From positions 10,015,770 to 10,079,769 of the forward strand of contig OX393568.1 of the NCBI GenBank assembly GCA_947652115.1: a stretch of 64,000 bases of DNA, read 5' to 3'. A model generated the notes under the pieces. The model saw only the letters and a list, made by a program, of their open reading frames with translations, searched no databases and had not been told where the DNA came from. Shown here one piece after another: positions 44,550-55,991 of this stretch. The stretch is from Blastomussa wellsi. Its lineage: Eukaryota > Cnidaria > Anthozoa > Scleractinia > Plerogyridae. Position numbers and translations under genes: made by a program. Each line of letters starts with the position of its first letter. Position 1 is the first letter of the stretch.

Positions 44550-44626
44550 GAGTATTGTAGTCATTCCCGACTAAAAACAGAGTACATCGCCACGCTGAGT
44601 GAGATTCATGCACCGCCCAAGTTCAG
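44550..44626 (+). CDS. M13 metallopeptidase, exon 5 in window
   Basis: This 77-base exon encodes EYCSHSRLKTEYIATLSEIH and APPKF, then two bases of an Arg codon. It corresponds to the (V)WCSHSRPEY...HSP.KFR segment of M13 enzymes, with Tyr where Trp is common before the Cys. Acceptor TTTCTAG and donor GTTTGT are acceptable. The last exon, expected to hold the SPMNP..KC..W ending, was not found downstream in the window. Confidence 0.85.
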
Positions 44627-45799
44627 GTTTGTTGGTGGTTGTTCAGTCTTTGTCTAAATGAGAAGTACAGTGAAATCCAACAGAGACTAGAAGACACCTA
44701 GAAGCGGACACTAACCTCTAACAAACCGTAGACCTTACTGAGGAATAATGACCCAGAGGATGAGCCAGCATTGTACAGTATAGACCTTATTCCATTATGG
44801 CGGCTGATTAATCATTCTTTTATATGCATTTGTATATATATCAATTTGCCCTCTACAGCATGAGCAAAATTCAATTATTGCTACTCGAAAGTGAGGCTAA
44901 AAGGGCCAATTTACATGTGTATAAAGCAGCGGTCATTTTGGAATAAGCGTATGCCTCGAACAACCTAAGGCAGTAAGTAGTTTATGATTTAGTCAGCCAT
45001 ACGGCACTTCAAAGGACTTCTGCTGATTTTTAGTGCAGAATGCACGTTTGTGATGGTGCGGTCGTTGCTTATGACTAACTTCTAAACTATGGTGTAAACT
45101 TTAATTGCTGATTAATTAATATTAGTTACGTATGTAATTATCCATATGAAGGGATTAGGAGGTAGCGAGCCCCTCGCTGTGTTCACAAAGTAAAAGGCCG
45201 AGAAAGGTATATATTTGGTTCAAAAAACCCTATGTTTGCCTTGTTGTAGTATTCTTTCTTGAACGTGCTTGAATGCATGCCCAAAAAACATCACGAGACT
45301 GACCGTGACCAATTTGATGGTGAAATATGTTCTTTCGCCTCAGTGAATTGGTCTGTGAATAACACAGCTTGCATGGAAGTTTCAGACTTTTCAATTATTA
45401 TTAGTTCCAAGCATAGATGTAAAATGGTAATTTGTGAAGCGAAAGTCATTAATATATGGCTCGTTATTTTTTTTGTATTATATTATTTTTCCTTGTTATG
45501 AAATTACAAAGTATGCTAACCCCCACCTCCCTCCCCCCTCATCACGAGCACGCACACACCACAACACCCACTCACACCACGACACAAACTCCCACCGGTG
45601 ACAAAATCGCTTAGACAGAAATTATAAAGATATTTGTTAATAAATCAAAAATAATAAAAATGATAATAAAATAAATAATAATTGTGCACGTTTCAATAAA
45701 TTATTCATCTTCAAAACCACACTTGCTCCATTTCAAAGAGTGAGCTTGCCACTTGTTTTTCCAATTAATATAATATATATATATATATATATATAGACT
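44627..45799. other. Unassigned M13 intron with low-complexity tracts
   Basis: No gene was recognised. A C/A-rich stretch lies at 45520-45600 and an (AT)n tract at about 45770-45795. The frame at 45259-45501 has no clear domain. Confidence 0.35.
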
Positions 45800-45809
45800 G
45801 ACTTGATTC

Positions 45810-48800
45810 TTAGTAATAAAACATTAAAGAGAGGTTTAGAATTATTGGTCCGACAATAGTATATGTACTGCTTTGCGATAAGAATAATGTGATTAAACAG
45901 CAAATAGTAACCTTTCCTTTGCCAGTCACCAAATATAATATGTACCTATCAAAAACTTTCTGGTTATCTACGACAAGTTGAATTTCGTCCTGAAGGTGAA
46001 AAGGACTTTTATTCACGTATCCATTTATTTTCAGGGACTGTCGCCACGGTGCAGGGATAGCGTCTATTAAAGACATTAGATCAAAGACGTCTTTTGGAAA
46101 AAAATCCAACTGACGTAAATTGCATTGAAAAATAAATCGATTATTTTCTGTTACGAAATCACCTATTCTGAATAATCCCTTATTAGCCAAGCTTTGATTG
46201 TATATAGATTTACCATTGATACAGATGAATTTGTTGTTCCAAATAACAGTGTTGGATATTTCTTCGTGTGACAGCTCAGGTACCCAATTACGTGTGGCTG
46301 CGAGCATTGCGCGAAGCACTCAAAGCATTCTTTTGCAACTTTGGAAGATTAATCGGAAGCTTTAAGCATAGAATAAACTTATCCCCAACAGGTTTCAGGT
46401 AGTGTAATAAAATAGTTTTCCAATGAGAAGGTTCATCTCTTGCAAAATATTATTCTCAGAGTCTTAATTATAGATTCTAAGTGCGGGGCTTTCAGCCCCC
46501 CATCTTTTGTATCACTGATTAGAGATACATGTTTTACTTTGTCTTTACCTTTCCATATAAAATCAAAAATAATCCTGTTGGCTTTAATAATAACTTCTGG
46601 CTATACAAATTGAACCAGCACGATACATTAACATCGGGATCACGAAGGTTTTTACAATCTGAATTCTTCCAATGATTGTCAGGTTCCTCCACCTCCAAAA
46701 CTGGAATTTTGTTTAAATAACATTTATTATTTCCTTAAAGTTTAATCTGTTTCTCAGACGGCAGTTATAAGAAAAATACACTCCTAATATTTTTACCGCT
46801 TCCTTAATCTCAGTGTTTAAAATACTTGGGTCTTCTGCTGGGGCCGCCCACGTATTTCCCAAGATGACAATTTCTGTTTTAGTAAGATTTATAATAAGGC
46901 CTGCACAATTTTCGAGGTTTGACATAACATCTAATTGGTGTTTGAGAGATCTATCGTGTAACAACCGCTAGTCTTCTCAGTATAAACAATGCTTTAATAG
47001 AACAAACTTCTCAAACTCGAGCTGACAACGTGGTAATTCAAAGTGTTGCTAATGCGCATGTGCGAACTGAACTATGTTGCATATCTCGGAATACTGGACT
47101 GGATATTACATATCGTTCCTCAGGAAAAGAGTTAGATCATCTGCAAAAATCTCAAGTTTAATTTGAATTCCATCAACAACAATTCCTTGAATATCATCAA
47201 TCCCGCGTATAATTGGATCTCCTTGTAATTCATACCTCTTTGTATTTGAAAAGGTCTAGTAGATAAACCATTATTCAAAACACTACTTGTGATATTTTGA
47301 TAAAAAGTACGTCTCCACTGAATGAACGGGGGAACAAAATTGAAAGCAGCCAGCGTGCTATATAACAAGTTCCCTTTTACCGAATCAAAGGCTTTCTGAA
47401 AATCTACTGCTAGCATCTTACCGTGAATCCCATAGCTTTCTGTATATTCGAGTATGTCATCAATCGTCCTTATTGCGTCGTTGATTGTTCTTCCTTTTAC
47501 GTACGCAAGCTGATTATGATGGATAATTTTAGGTAGGACAGTCTGTAGTCTCAGGGCAATAGCTTTAGATCCAATCTTGACATCTACATAAAATCAATGA
47601 AATCGGTCTCCAATTTGAAATTTTACGTTTATCTTTCTTTTCTATCAAAGTTATTGTTACTTGTTTTTGTGAGCTTGATAATTCACAATGATCAAATGAG
47701 TAAGTGAGACTATCCAAAAGGAGTTCACCGAGCGTTTCCCAATACGTAGTGTAAAACTCGACTGTAAGGCCATCGTTACCTGGCGATTTATTGTTTTGAA
47801 AGGATCGCAGACTCTTAAAGCATTCAGTCTTCCCTCACACAAGTAGCATCCTTGCTAGATAACTCAGGGAATCCCTGAGGCTGTAAAAGTGGACTTAATA
47901 CATCGCCGTCGTCGGGACTCTTCAATTGTCCTTCGTTTTGAGACTATTATAAAAGTTTTCCACTTCCTTCATAATTCTTTTGGGGTCAGAGGTAAGGAAA
48001 CCGTCTTCGGTGTATGCTTTACGGATACAACTCTTCGATTTTTGGTGAGTTTCAAGGTTTAGAAAATACTTACAACTTTTTTTTCCTTGCTCGCACCAAT
48101 TTGCTCTAGAACGTATTATCGCCCCCCTTGCTAGATGCTCATAAAACAATTCATACTCCGCTCGGAGGGTTTCCGATTTTTCTGTATTTTTAGTACAATG
48201 GTATCTCTACAATCATTCTCACGCTGAGTCTTCTATTGTTTTCAATCTCTGCTTTCTTGCATTAGCTTTTACTTTGCTATACTTAATCGACACTTGCCTT
48301 ATTCGGTATTTAGTCAAATCCCTAAAGAACTATCTTGTCATTAACCTCAGTCTATAAACTCCTCGCGCTACACTGGCACACTCTGAGTTATAAGCTTACG
48401 AAAATCAGGATCATCTAATAAACTTGCATTAAATTTCCAATACGATGGACCGTGCCTTTGTTCCTCAATACTATTAAAATGAAGCACGATAGCCGACTCG
48501 TCGGGATTTATGGCGGGAGTTATATCGACACCTTGTACATTCTCCTGGTACTAGTCAGTAATCTAATCTCTGTTGGATAAAAGGATTCTTCTGTCTACAT
48601 GTAAAGCGTTTACATTCTGGATTTCTTACACGCCAAATATCCATTAACTCAAAATTTAAACATATATCTTGAATATTCTTTACAGAATCTTTCTTTGTGG
48701 GGTCACCACCAGAGCAATCCCAATCAGGATCAAGAGTAACATTGAAATCCCCACCTAATACTATTTTTTGCTCAGCACCATCACGAAACCTCTCTATCAA

Positions 48801-49217
48801 TATGTTTAGGGCGCTAAAAAATTCGCATTGATCTTTAACCTTATTGGGTGCATAAATATTGACAAATAAAAAGTCCGATCCCTGCACAGTGGCATCAATG
48901 ACGATGAAACGGCCTTCGGTATCTAATACAGACGATTTAAGATCGAATTCTAGATCATCTTTTATTATTATCATCACTCCACAACTGTGATTGGTACCAT
49001 GAGAATAAAACATCTTACCTTTAAATTGTGTTTTCCAGAGAGATTCTATCTCTTTCGTGCTGTACGTTTCGTGGAGAAAAATGACGTCCACATTTTGCTT
49101 GTTTAACCACAGAAACAGAGCTTTCCTCTTTGTAGATGAACGAATCCCTCGAACATTAAGAGAAATCAATTTAAAATCAACATTATCTTTGCTGAAGGAA
49201 TTTAAAGCGTGAACCAC
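45810..49217 (-). pseudogene. L1-B ORF2 remnants: endonuclease, RT and C-terminal region
   Basis: The endonuclease part (48555-49217) is nearly complete: LISLNVRGIRSSTKRK, FLHETYSTKE, IVLGGDFNVTLDP. RT traces follow at 47922-48149 (RANWCEQGKKSCKYFLNLE), 47132-47416 (AVDFQKAFDSVKGN) and 46713-46964 (NCAGLIINLTKTEIVILGN). The C-terminal region is at 45810-46319. The YADD box is not intact where expected (near 47130-47200). At least six breaks are present. Confidence 0.8.
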
Positions 49218-49582
49218 ATATTATACAAACTTGTTGAAACGTGCATACAAAGTTGATAAAACATTGCGATTATCACCGAAACAATATTATTTGATATACA
49301 TAAAGACAATAAACATGAAAACAATGAACAACAAAACACACATAAAAACATTAAGAAAAGCAGTAGATATTCTATATCCTTGTGCTACCTTGGGATTTAA
49401 GGACCGAATTTGTTTCTCTACAATATGCAAAGTTCGCATTCTACGCCGTTATCAAAATCATCCGTGTAACAAAGATTTTAAACACTCAAACACCATCTTT
49501 GGCCACAATTTCTTCCTCCTATCTCGTATTTCTTCCGGAAAATCAGAATAAACTTTCACATCTGATTCCTGCCCTAGATCTC

Positions 49583-50271
49583 TCACATTTTTATCGACCT
49601 TGGCTGCCCTGACTTCTTTTTCCCGAGTCTGTGGACCCGCTGAAACTCTATGTTTCTTGCAACTTCTAACTCTAATTCATTCTCCAGAAACCTGTAAACC
49701 ACTTCACATGTATTCTCTATGCCCTGAGCTTCTTCGTGGAGGCCGAAAAAGCGTAAATTCTCTCTCCTGCTGTAGACATTTTGATATATAATTCGGTCTT
49801 CCAAGCCCTTAACTCTGTCTTTAGTTTGTTGCTCTCTCATCTTCATTTCCTCAATATCTGCATTGGTAGACGTCAAACCCGCTTCCATCTCCTGTATCGT
49901 CTCCCCCATCTTCTTAGCTTTTTCCTCAAAGCATACCATACTCGCTTGAATCTTGTTTACCGCGATCTCCAGGCTAGAAATCTTAGCGAGAGCTCCTTCC
50001 ATAGTTTGTAATTTCGTCTTCATCCGATCAACTCTGTCAAGGATTTGTTGAAGCTGTTGACCAATCCTGTCAGTCATCGTTAAAGCTTTCAGAACTTGGT
50101 CGTCACTATCATCGAGCGGTCCCTCGCTAAGCTCGCTTATAGCAGAATTCGAAAGCGTCGTATTAAAACTCGAGACGAAGATCCGCTTACCATTTACACG
50201 TTCCACTATCTGAATTAGAACTCTTACTTGTTCTCGTTCGCTTGAGAGTTTTCACGCTCGCCTTCGCCATG
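49583..50271 (-). pseudogene. L1-B ORF1 remnant with coiled coil
   Basis: A long coiled coil (QQLQQILDRVDRMKTKLQTM onward) precedes an RRM-like NVYSRRENLRFFGLHEEAQG and VEFQRVHR-like sequence. A frame change near 50200 separates the first 22 codons from ATG 50271, and the frame breaks again near 49590. The function would be as for L1-A ORF1. Confidence 0.75.
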
Positions 50272-50486
50272 AAAACCAAAGAATAACTAACTGAAAAGTT
50301 GAAATTTACGGGAGCAGAATGAAAAACGCCTTCACTCGCTCATGGCCAGTCCCAGTCCACAGGCTCGTTATTGGCAAAAATGCCACCTCGACCATCATCC
50401 AGAATTCAAGACATACGTAATAAATAATATTTTTCTGAGACTGAGAAATGATCATCGCAGTGAATTCCAATTTAAGCAAAAATCAG

Positions 50487-50549
50487 GGCTTCAATGGGAT
50501 TCGAACCCGTGATACCGGTGCGATGCTCTACCAACTGAGCTACGAAGCC
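50487..50549 (-). pseudogene. tRNA-like pseudogene with shortened anticodon arm
   Basis: The minus strand begins GGCTTCGTAGCTCAGTTGG and has a D arm, box A, box B (GGGTTCGAATCC) and a closing ATTGAAGCC that pairs with the acceptor start. Only about 13 bases separate D arm and T arm, some nine too few for a normal anticodon arm plus variable loop. It is a decayed tRNA or the head of a tRNA-derived repeat. Confidence 0.6.
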
Positions 50550-51345
50550 ACACGTTGGGAGCGAGGTCAATTTATTTCCCATGAGGAGTAAATGACGTAA
50601 AGTATATGAAATAATTCATGTATGAACTGCGGATGTCACCACACAAAAGTATCGTGTTAAGAAAAAGCTAAGTATCACGTTTGGTGTTTCAGTGTGTATT
50701 AAGATATTATCATTTATCAGTCCCATTGCATTTTGCACTATCCCGGCCTTTGAGTCTCTGAGTTTGATGATGGGAGCAACTTGGAAATAATCAGCTAACA
50801 CGAGTTTGAACCAGAGTGTAAACACGTTTTCTTTCCCCAGGTTTAGTTACAAATTTTGAATTTTCCAGCTTAAAAAAAAAAATGCGCTACTAATGACTGT
50901 TTCCATAAAAGCAGGCCATAGGGCAAAATCTCAACAGAGAAAGAAACGACCAGAACGCCATGAATATCACAGCAAGGGACAATCTGTCACTCCCGACTCC
51001 CGAAAGTCGGATTGTGGCACTCCAGATTCCCCTGAGTCAGAATGTATGTGGTCACGTGACCACTCGAGCTTGTATTTTCGCCATGTGCTTTGAGGTGCCG
51101 GATTTGTTATCAATTTAGTTTGGAGTTTACAGAGCTTATTCTATTTGTTTTGTTGAGAGGCTATACAGTTCGGTAAGTTCAACACTGTGGACATTTGTAG
51201 ACCTTTTTCTTGAGCGTATAAGACATTGGAACCTTGTTTTTTTGCAGAAAACCACATACACACACACACACACACGCAATAAGCGGGCCACGATAGTAGT
51301 GAGTTTTCACTGTATGTTTCGAGTCTTCGCGTCTATTTGTGCAGA
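50550..51345. other. Unassigned sequence with palindromic E-box and CA repeat
   Basis: No gene was recognised. GTGGTCACGTGACCAC, a perfect 16-base palindrome, lies at 51048-51063, and a short (CA)n tract at about 51250-51275. It may be part of the terminal region of the DIRS-like element. Confidence 0.35.
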
Positions 51346-52677
51346 TTATGCGATTGTATCATTTTGTCGTCCGTGGCCGTGCGGACGAGCATCAGTGAGT
51401 CTGGAATCGTGAATAAACCAATACGTTACTGACACAATCGAAGGATCTACCGGCAACTGACGATCAGCCCGTTTTAGATCACGTTTGAACAACAAACAAC
51501 CTGGCCCGAGCTGAACAATTCGCTCCGCGATGTCGTCGATAGTGGGATAAGTTAAGGACAGGTTCACCCAAAGGAATAAATCGACGTTCATTGCTGTCCG
51601 GTTTTGGAACAGAGTTGGATACAAGGCGATAGGCGCCACGAAAGGATTGCGTGCAAATGGACCGCAAACGGAACCTAAAGAAAGTTCCATTGACAGGTAG
51701 TTGTCAACGGCAGACGGAAAGTCCAGTGCACCTTTGTGATTGCGAAAATCACTAGAAGGTAAAACCCCATGATAATCGTAACCGATTAGCCACCCAAACT
51801 CTAAGTAATCACAAACCACAAGGAAATATTTAAGGCGTGGGCACAGATAAACGCGCGCCTAAAAATTAGGTTGCCCCATAGCGTACACTTGGTTACAACG
51901 TGACAAATGAATTTGGCTCCAAAGGAAGCGCTACTGGAGTTACGAACGATTGGGACGAAATTGCCACGCTAGAACTAATACTAGGCTGCCCTTCATGCAG
52001 CGATGAGCAAACATCATTAAAATCATCATTAATAACTAAAGGAACCGTGACTTGCGAAGAAGGCAAGGGTGTGTCACTATCACTGCCAGTATCAGAGTGA
52101 ACCATCTCGCTAAGTCTAGAGTCTAGATAACACTTATCTTCCACAGAAGATATAGAGTCTTGAAAACATGAACGAAGTCTAGAGTCTGGTTTCGCTCGCC
52201 CCGAAGGGTACCGTAGTGATCGTTGTTTAACTTACATGCACCATGTTGAAAATCCCGGCAAAAGGAAACCGCGGTGGAGCCTTCCGTGCGCGAGACCCCC
52301 GCCCGAGATGAAGGGTTTACTGGGTCTTGAAGAATCCTTGACTCAAAATGAGTAAATGAATCTTCCCAGTCAGCCATACCACATTCGATTTCATAAAGCA
52401 CGGCCGCGTGAAGATCTCGGACTGAAGACCAAGTAAACTGTGTAGCCAAATACATCAGAGATGAAAGATGAACAATGCGGGCGCGAAGTTCATGTGGTGG
52501 GAGGGTAGGCCTTTGGAGAATAGCAGCGAATCCGGCAGCGAATTCTGCTAGTATGAGATCATCGTATGTTTTTGTCCTTTGAAACATATGGCAAACCCAA
52601 GTGGCTGTGGGGCCATAGCTGAGGGTTGACTACGCGGCTAGTTAATTTACTGGTCTTCCCTGACCTTAACGTGTGTC

Positions 52678-52902
52678 AATATAATTTGGTTTTATCAACT
52701 GGGTTGATAATGTCAATTGGCCACCGTAAAGAGATTCAAGAGCTGACGTTTCGAGCGTTAGCCCTTCGTCGGAGCGAAACGTCAGCTCTTGAATCTCTTT
52801 ACGGTGGCCAATTGACATTATCAACCCAGTTGATAAAACCAAATTATATTGTTATACTTCCCACCGACGTAGCACCACAGTTTCTTCAGAAACTTACCCC
52901 CT
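52678..52902. repeat. Head-to-head pair of PLE terminal repeats
   Basis: Two PLE terminal repeats meet in opposite orientation to form a palindrome of about 80 bases per arm. The left arm is the minus copy (ATAATTTGGTTTTATCAACT onward), the right arm the plus copy (to AGAAACTTACCCCC). A hammerhead-like core lies in the centre. The unit is flanked by the 13-bp duplication CTTAACGTGTGTC (52665-52677 and 52903-52915), so it inserted as one piece into the DIRS-like gag. Confidence 0.85.
52726..52797 (-). ncRNA. Hammerhead-like fold at the centre of the PLE pair
   Basis: The minus strand reads CCGACGA, stem II GGGC-TAAC-GCTC, then GAAACGTC and AGC. The flanks GATTCAAGAGCT and AGCTCTTGAATC are fully complementary and extend stem I. 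GAAA is intact; the U4 position of the core is C. Confidence 0.45.
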
Positions 52903-53367
52903 CTTAACGTGTGTCGCCTACCTCTGGTAGATTTCTTTTTAGTGTTGTCGTCATCCTCACTTTCCTCACTGCTACTGTCGTCTAGCTGGGAAAGGAACTG
53001 TTCCACTTTGGAAGACACGAGCGGGATGGTGCGCATATCTTTTAGTGTGGTTTTCTTCTGATCCTGATCAGCACGCTTTTCCAACGTGGCATTGCGCGGG
53101 CGAAGCGTCTCCAGTTCTTTCCTCATTTGCTCAAGCTGGGAAGACTCCTCCAGGAGTTTGTTTCTTTCTTTCTCTTCCTCCAACAGACGTTTAATTTCGG
53201 CGAAATCATGTGCTTGATAGTTCAAGGCGTGGTGTCTCCAACTGGCGCTGAGAGAGGACGAGGGCCTGGAGAAAATCCGTATGTCGGGACCTGTGCACTT
53301 TTCTCAGCGTGTATCATGGCGTAGTCGACGTGCTTACGAGAGCGAAGGTTGTACTTGGATTCAGACA

Positions 53368-53555
53368 TGTTGTTAACGCAGACACTTAAAAACGAAATTA
53401 ACTTCACAAACTAACTTTACACGAATCAATCACGGAATAATTGTCTCTACCACGTGCGTGGCGGTATATATAGAACTACATTAATAATTAACTAAAATAT
53501 ATCTGTTCCGACACGTGATTACAATAAAGGTTGCGCGCGTCAAATTAAACATTTT
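53368..53555. other. Leader or terminal repeat of the DIRS-like element
   Basis: An AT-rich stretch upstream of the gag-like start with CACGTGCGTGG, TATATATAGAAC (TATA-like) and ACACGTGATT. It is likely the element's promoter/terminal region, but no partner repeat was found to prove it. Confidence 0.35.
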
Positions 53556-54640
53556 AAGCGAACCTCAAAATCGCCAACGTTTCCACGTTGAGAGATTGAT
53601 AACTTGCCAATATAATTACATACGCTCCATTTAGCCTTGCTGAAAGATCTGGTCCTACCAAATCGAAGAAATGCTTATAAAATTCCACAGTTAGACCGTT
53701 CTTCCCTCGGTAATTTGCCATGTTCAAGGTATTACAATGATTTTTGGCATTCCTCAATTGTCAGGGGGCATCAAGTTCATTCCCTTCATCATCGTTAAGT
53801 TTACGGAACTCGAGGTTTTCGGTAAATATTTCGAAGCTGTCTTGTGTCTCAGTTGTTCTGGAGTCGTACAGGTCACTCTATTAAGTTCTGATTGCCGACA
53901 GGATATGCTTTTCATTTGTAGTTGCTTCCCCGTTTCCTGATTTAATTTTATTGATGGTTTTCTTATTATAGTTCCTCTTCTCCAAATGAAAGAAGTATTT
54001 TTGGGTTTTTCTCCCTCTTCGTCCCAGCGGCATTACAGATTGTTTTGTCCAGCGCATCTTGGTTCTCTTTAATAATTATCTTAATTATCTCTTTTAATTG
54101 CTTTTGTTTTAGCGAAAGAAATGGTGGTGTTCCTTATTTCCATCTTTATAAGTTCCCAAAACAGCTGTTGGTGCTTTACATGCGAATATTTTTCGCGACA
54201 TTTCGGGTATAATTCTCTTATTTAGGCTGTATACTCTTCGTCTTCTAATAGCGTATTGACGAGTTTCCAGAATCCGGGCCTCGAGGGTTTTCGTTTGGCC
54301 ACGACAGCGACAATGATATCATGTTGGGATTTGGCGCAATTGAGTTTTGGATGTCTACCTTTTTAACAAATTACGTTAGGTGTTGAGCAACTAGAAAAAA
54401 GTAAATCCATGATTTAACCCCTAACGCTTTGGACACATAAGCGTTCTTGTTTAGCTTAGGGTGACGAGTTCTTTGAATGTCAACAAGGTCGAGTGTATCC
54501 ATTGTAATTTTAACTAAATTCTGATACGCTGAGGGTCTCCAGGGAGCGCCACCCGTTTTATCCCTCGTTTGATATAGGGTCCAGTCACCTCCAACAGTTA
54601 GGGTTGCAATTTCAGATCTATCAATGAAGAGTAATCAGTT
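53556..54640 (-). pseudogene. L1-C: decayed L1/Tx1-type LINE fragment
   Basis: The minus strand shows an endonuclease trace (TRDKTGGAPWRPSAYQNLV, ITMDTLDLVDIQRTRHPKLN, about 54440-54600), a linker, and the start of RT (GLTVEFYKHFFDLVGPDLSA, 53554-53757) ending in an ILRFA-like sequence. It is short and full of breaks. It differs from L1-A and L1-B. Confidence 0.65.
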
Positions 54641-54751
54641 CTTGGATAAAATATTAGCTGTTGTGCATGATCGTTTCAGTGGCGCACATTATACATTACA
54701 AAGTGACAATTCCAGACCATTGTACGTAACGTTGATTAGGATTATTATACG

Positions 54752-55071
54752 AGAGGTGTCATTTTAATTGGCCCGATTTATACCAGAGACGGATCATCCG
54801 TCTGGGATGAATTTGGACAGAGAACGGTTATCTGTCCGATAATTCGCATGTGTATAAATACGGGCAAACAGACGGATCATCCGTCCAGACAACTTACCGC
54901 GATAGTTCGCCATGACCGACGAACTATCGTTGATAATCCGTCGAGAAACACCGATAGCTTGTCCCAAGATCGTCCCGTATTTATACTAGACCGACGGCCC
55001 GTCTAGACGGTGATCTGTCTTGACGGATGATCCGTCTCTAGAATAAATCGTGCCATTAAAATTACACCTCT
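54752..55071. mobile_element. MITE-like element with long inverted repeats
   Basis: A 320-bp non-coding block. The ends are imperfect inverted repeats of about 50 bases, starting AGAGGTGT and running through CGATTTAT and AGACGGATCATCCGTCT. Inside, the palindrome ACGGATCATCCGT or its variant occurs three times (about 54795, 54878, 55023). No ORF and no clear target duplication were found, so the superfamily is open. Confidence 0.65.
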
Positions 55072-55701
55072 GGTGGTATTCCGCATTGAGAATAGCTCCC
55101 AAACAAATGCTTACTCGTATTTTTCCATTTATTCTTATTAAGGATTATCCCAAACGAACGCGCATTTTTGCGAAGGCTAAAACTATTTTCGGTTACTGCC
55201 GTTGTTAAAATAACCAAATATATAGGTTGAGAGGTCACCTGATAATTCAGAACTGTTTTTTATTCTTAACTACAGGGTAATTGGGACACTTTCTAATTTT
55301 AAGGAGTTCTCTGAGGCGTTTAATTGTCCAGTCAATAGCACCATGAACCCCGAAAACAAGTGTGAGGTGTGGTGATGAAGTCTGCAAGGATATGAAATGG
55401 TATCATAACCAAGGAATCAAGTGAAATGACAGTGCATTCACATCTTGCTTTTGCTGTAAAGGCCGCTGTGCGGTTTCGTACCAGCAGTTGAGGCACTGGA
55501 ATGTTTCAAGGAAGCTTAAAGCCATTTTATGCATCACATTTTCGGAAGGATCATTAACTTATTTTGTTACTATGTTGTGGCTTCACGATGATGACTTACC
55601 CTAGACATCTGGCCACTTGATGTGCTGTCAGTGATAAAGCAATCTTTACAGGAGTGTTACTTGTGTGAATAAAATAATTTTCAGTCAAGACAAGTCATTG
55701 T
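55072..55701. other. Unassigned sequence
   Basis: No gene, RNA or known repeat was recognised in this stretch. Confidence 0.35.
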
Positions 55702-55714
55702 AATTCTCTGGGTA

Positions 55715-55991
55715 GGTAGCATACGAGCCTAGCAGCCAATTAGGCCGGAACTTATCACGGTTTCCTTAGCATACAGGGACAGAGAGTATTTCTACTGCCC
55801 CTGGTTGGGATGCTAGTCCATCGCAGGGCTACCCCCAATCACTAATTTGACGATACCAATTTACACACTTGGATGACGATAGGCACTGTGAGGGTAACAT
55901 GTCTTGCCCAAGAACCAAACGCAGTGTCCCAGCCAGGGCTCATCCTATCCAGAGTCCAGCGCATTAACCATTACGCTACATTGCCTGCCAC
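55715..55991 (-). mobile_element. SINE-1 copy 3
   Basis: A minus-strand copy with a tRNA-like head at the right (AATGGTTAATGCGCTGGA on the minus strand), the CTTGGGCAAGACATG block and a GGTAGGTAG remnant of the tail. Imperfect 13-bp duplications AATTCTCTGGGTA (55702-55714) and AATTTGCTGGGTA (55992-56004) flank it. It is the most diverged copy. Confidence 0.75.

Larger units (their letters stand above)
45800..50271 (-). mobile_element. L1-B: decayed L1/Tx1-type LINE
   Basis: A minus-strand relative of L1-A, of a different subfamily and full of stops and frame changes. ORF1 starts near ATG 50269-50271 and continues to 49583 after a frame change near 50200. ORF2 starts near 49217. The 3' end seems truncated near the (AT)n tract. 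No flanking duplication was identified. Confidence 0.8.
51346..53367 (-). pseudogene. DIRS-like retroelement fragment: gag-like and RT
   Basis: Right to left the minus strand shows a gag-like start MSESKYNLRSRKHVDYAMIH at 53367 and a charged coiled coil (52920-53225, EIKRLLEEEKERNKLLEESS). After a PLE insertion come a second gag-like part (52123-52587; HAAVLYEIECGMADWEDSFT, CRDFQHGAC) and RT sequence (51346-51830) with KGALDFPSAVDNYLSMEL, SVPKPDSNERRFI and YPTIDDIAERIVQLGPGCLL. These RT blocks resemble DIRS/Ngaro-type tyrosine-recombinase elements. Neither the YR nor the methylase region was found, and frames change repeatedly. Confidence 0.65.

Noticed and set aside
45259..45501. Plus-strand frame downstream of M13 exon 5
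   Set aside because: Does not match the expected M13 C-terminal exon and lacks a splice context.
53446..53470. TATATATAG as a host promoter
   Set aside because: It lies in the leader of the DIRS-like element and no host gene follows.
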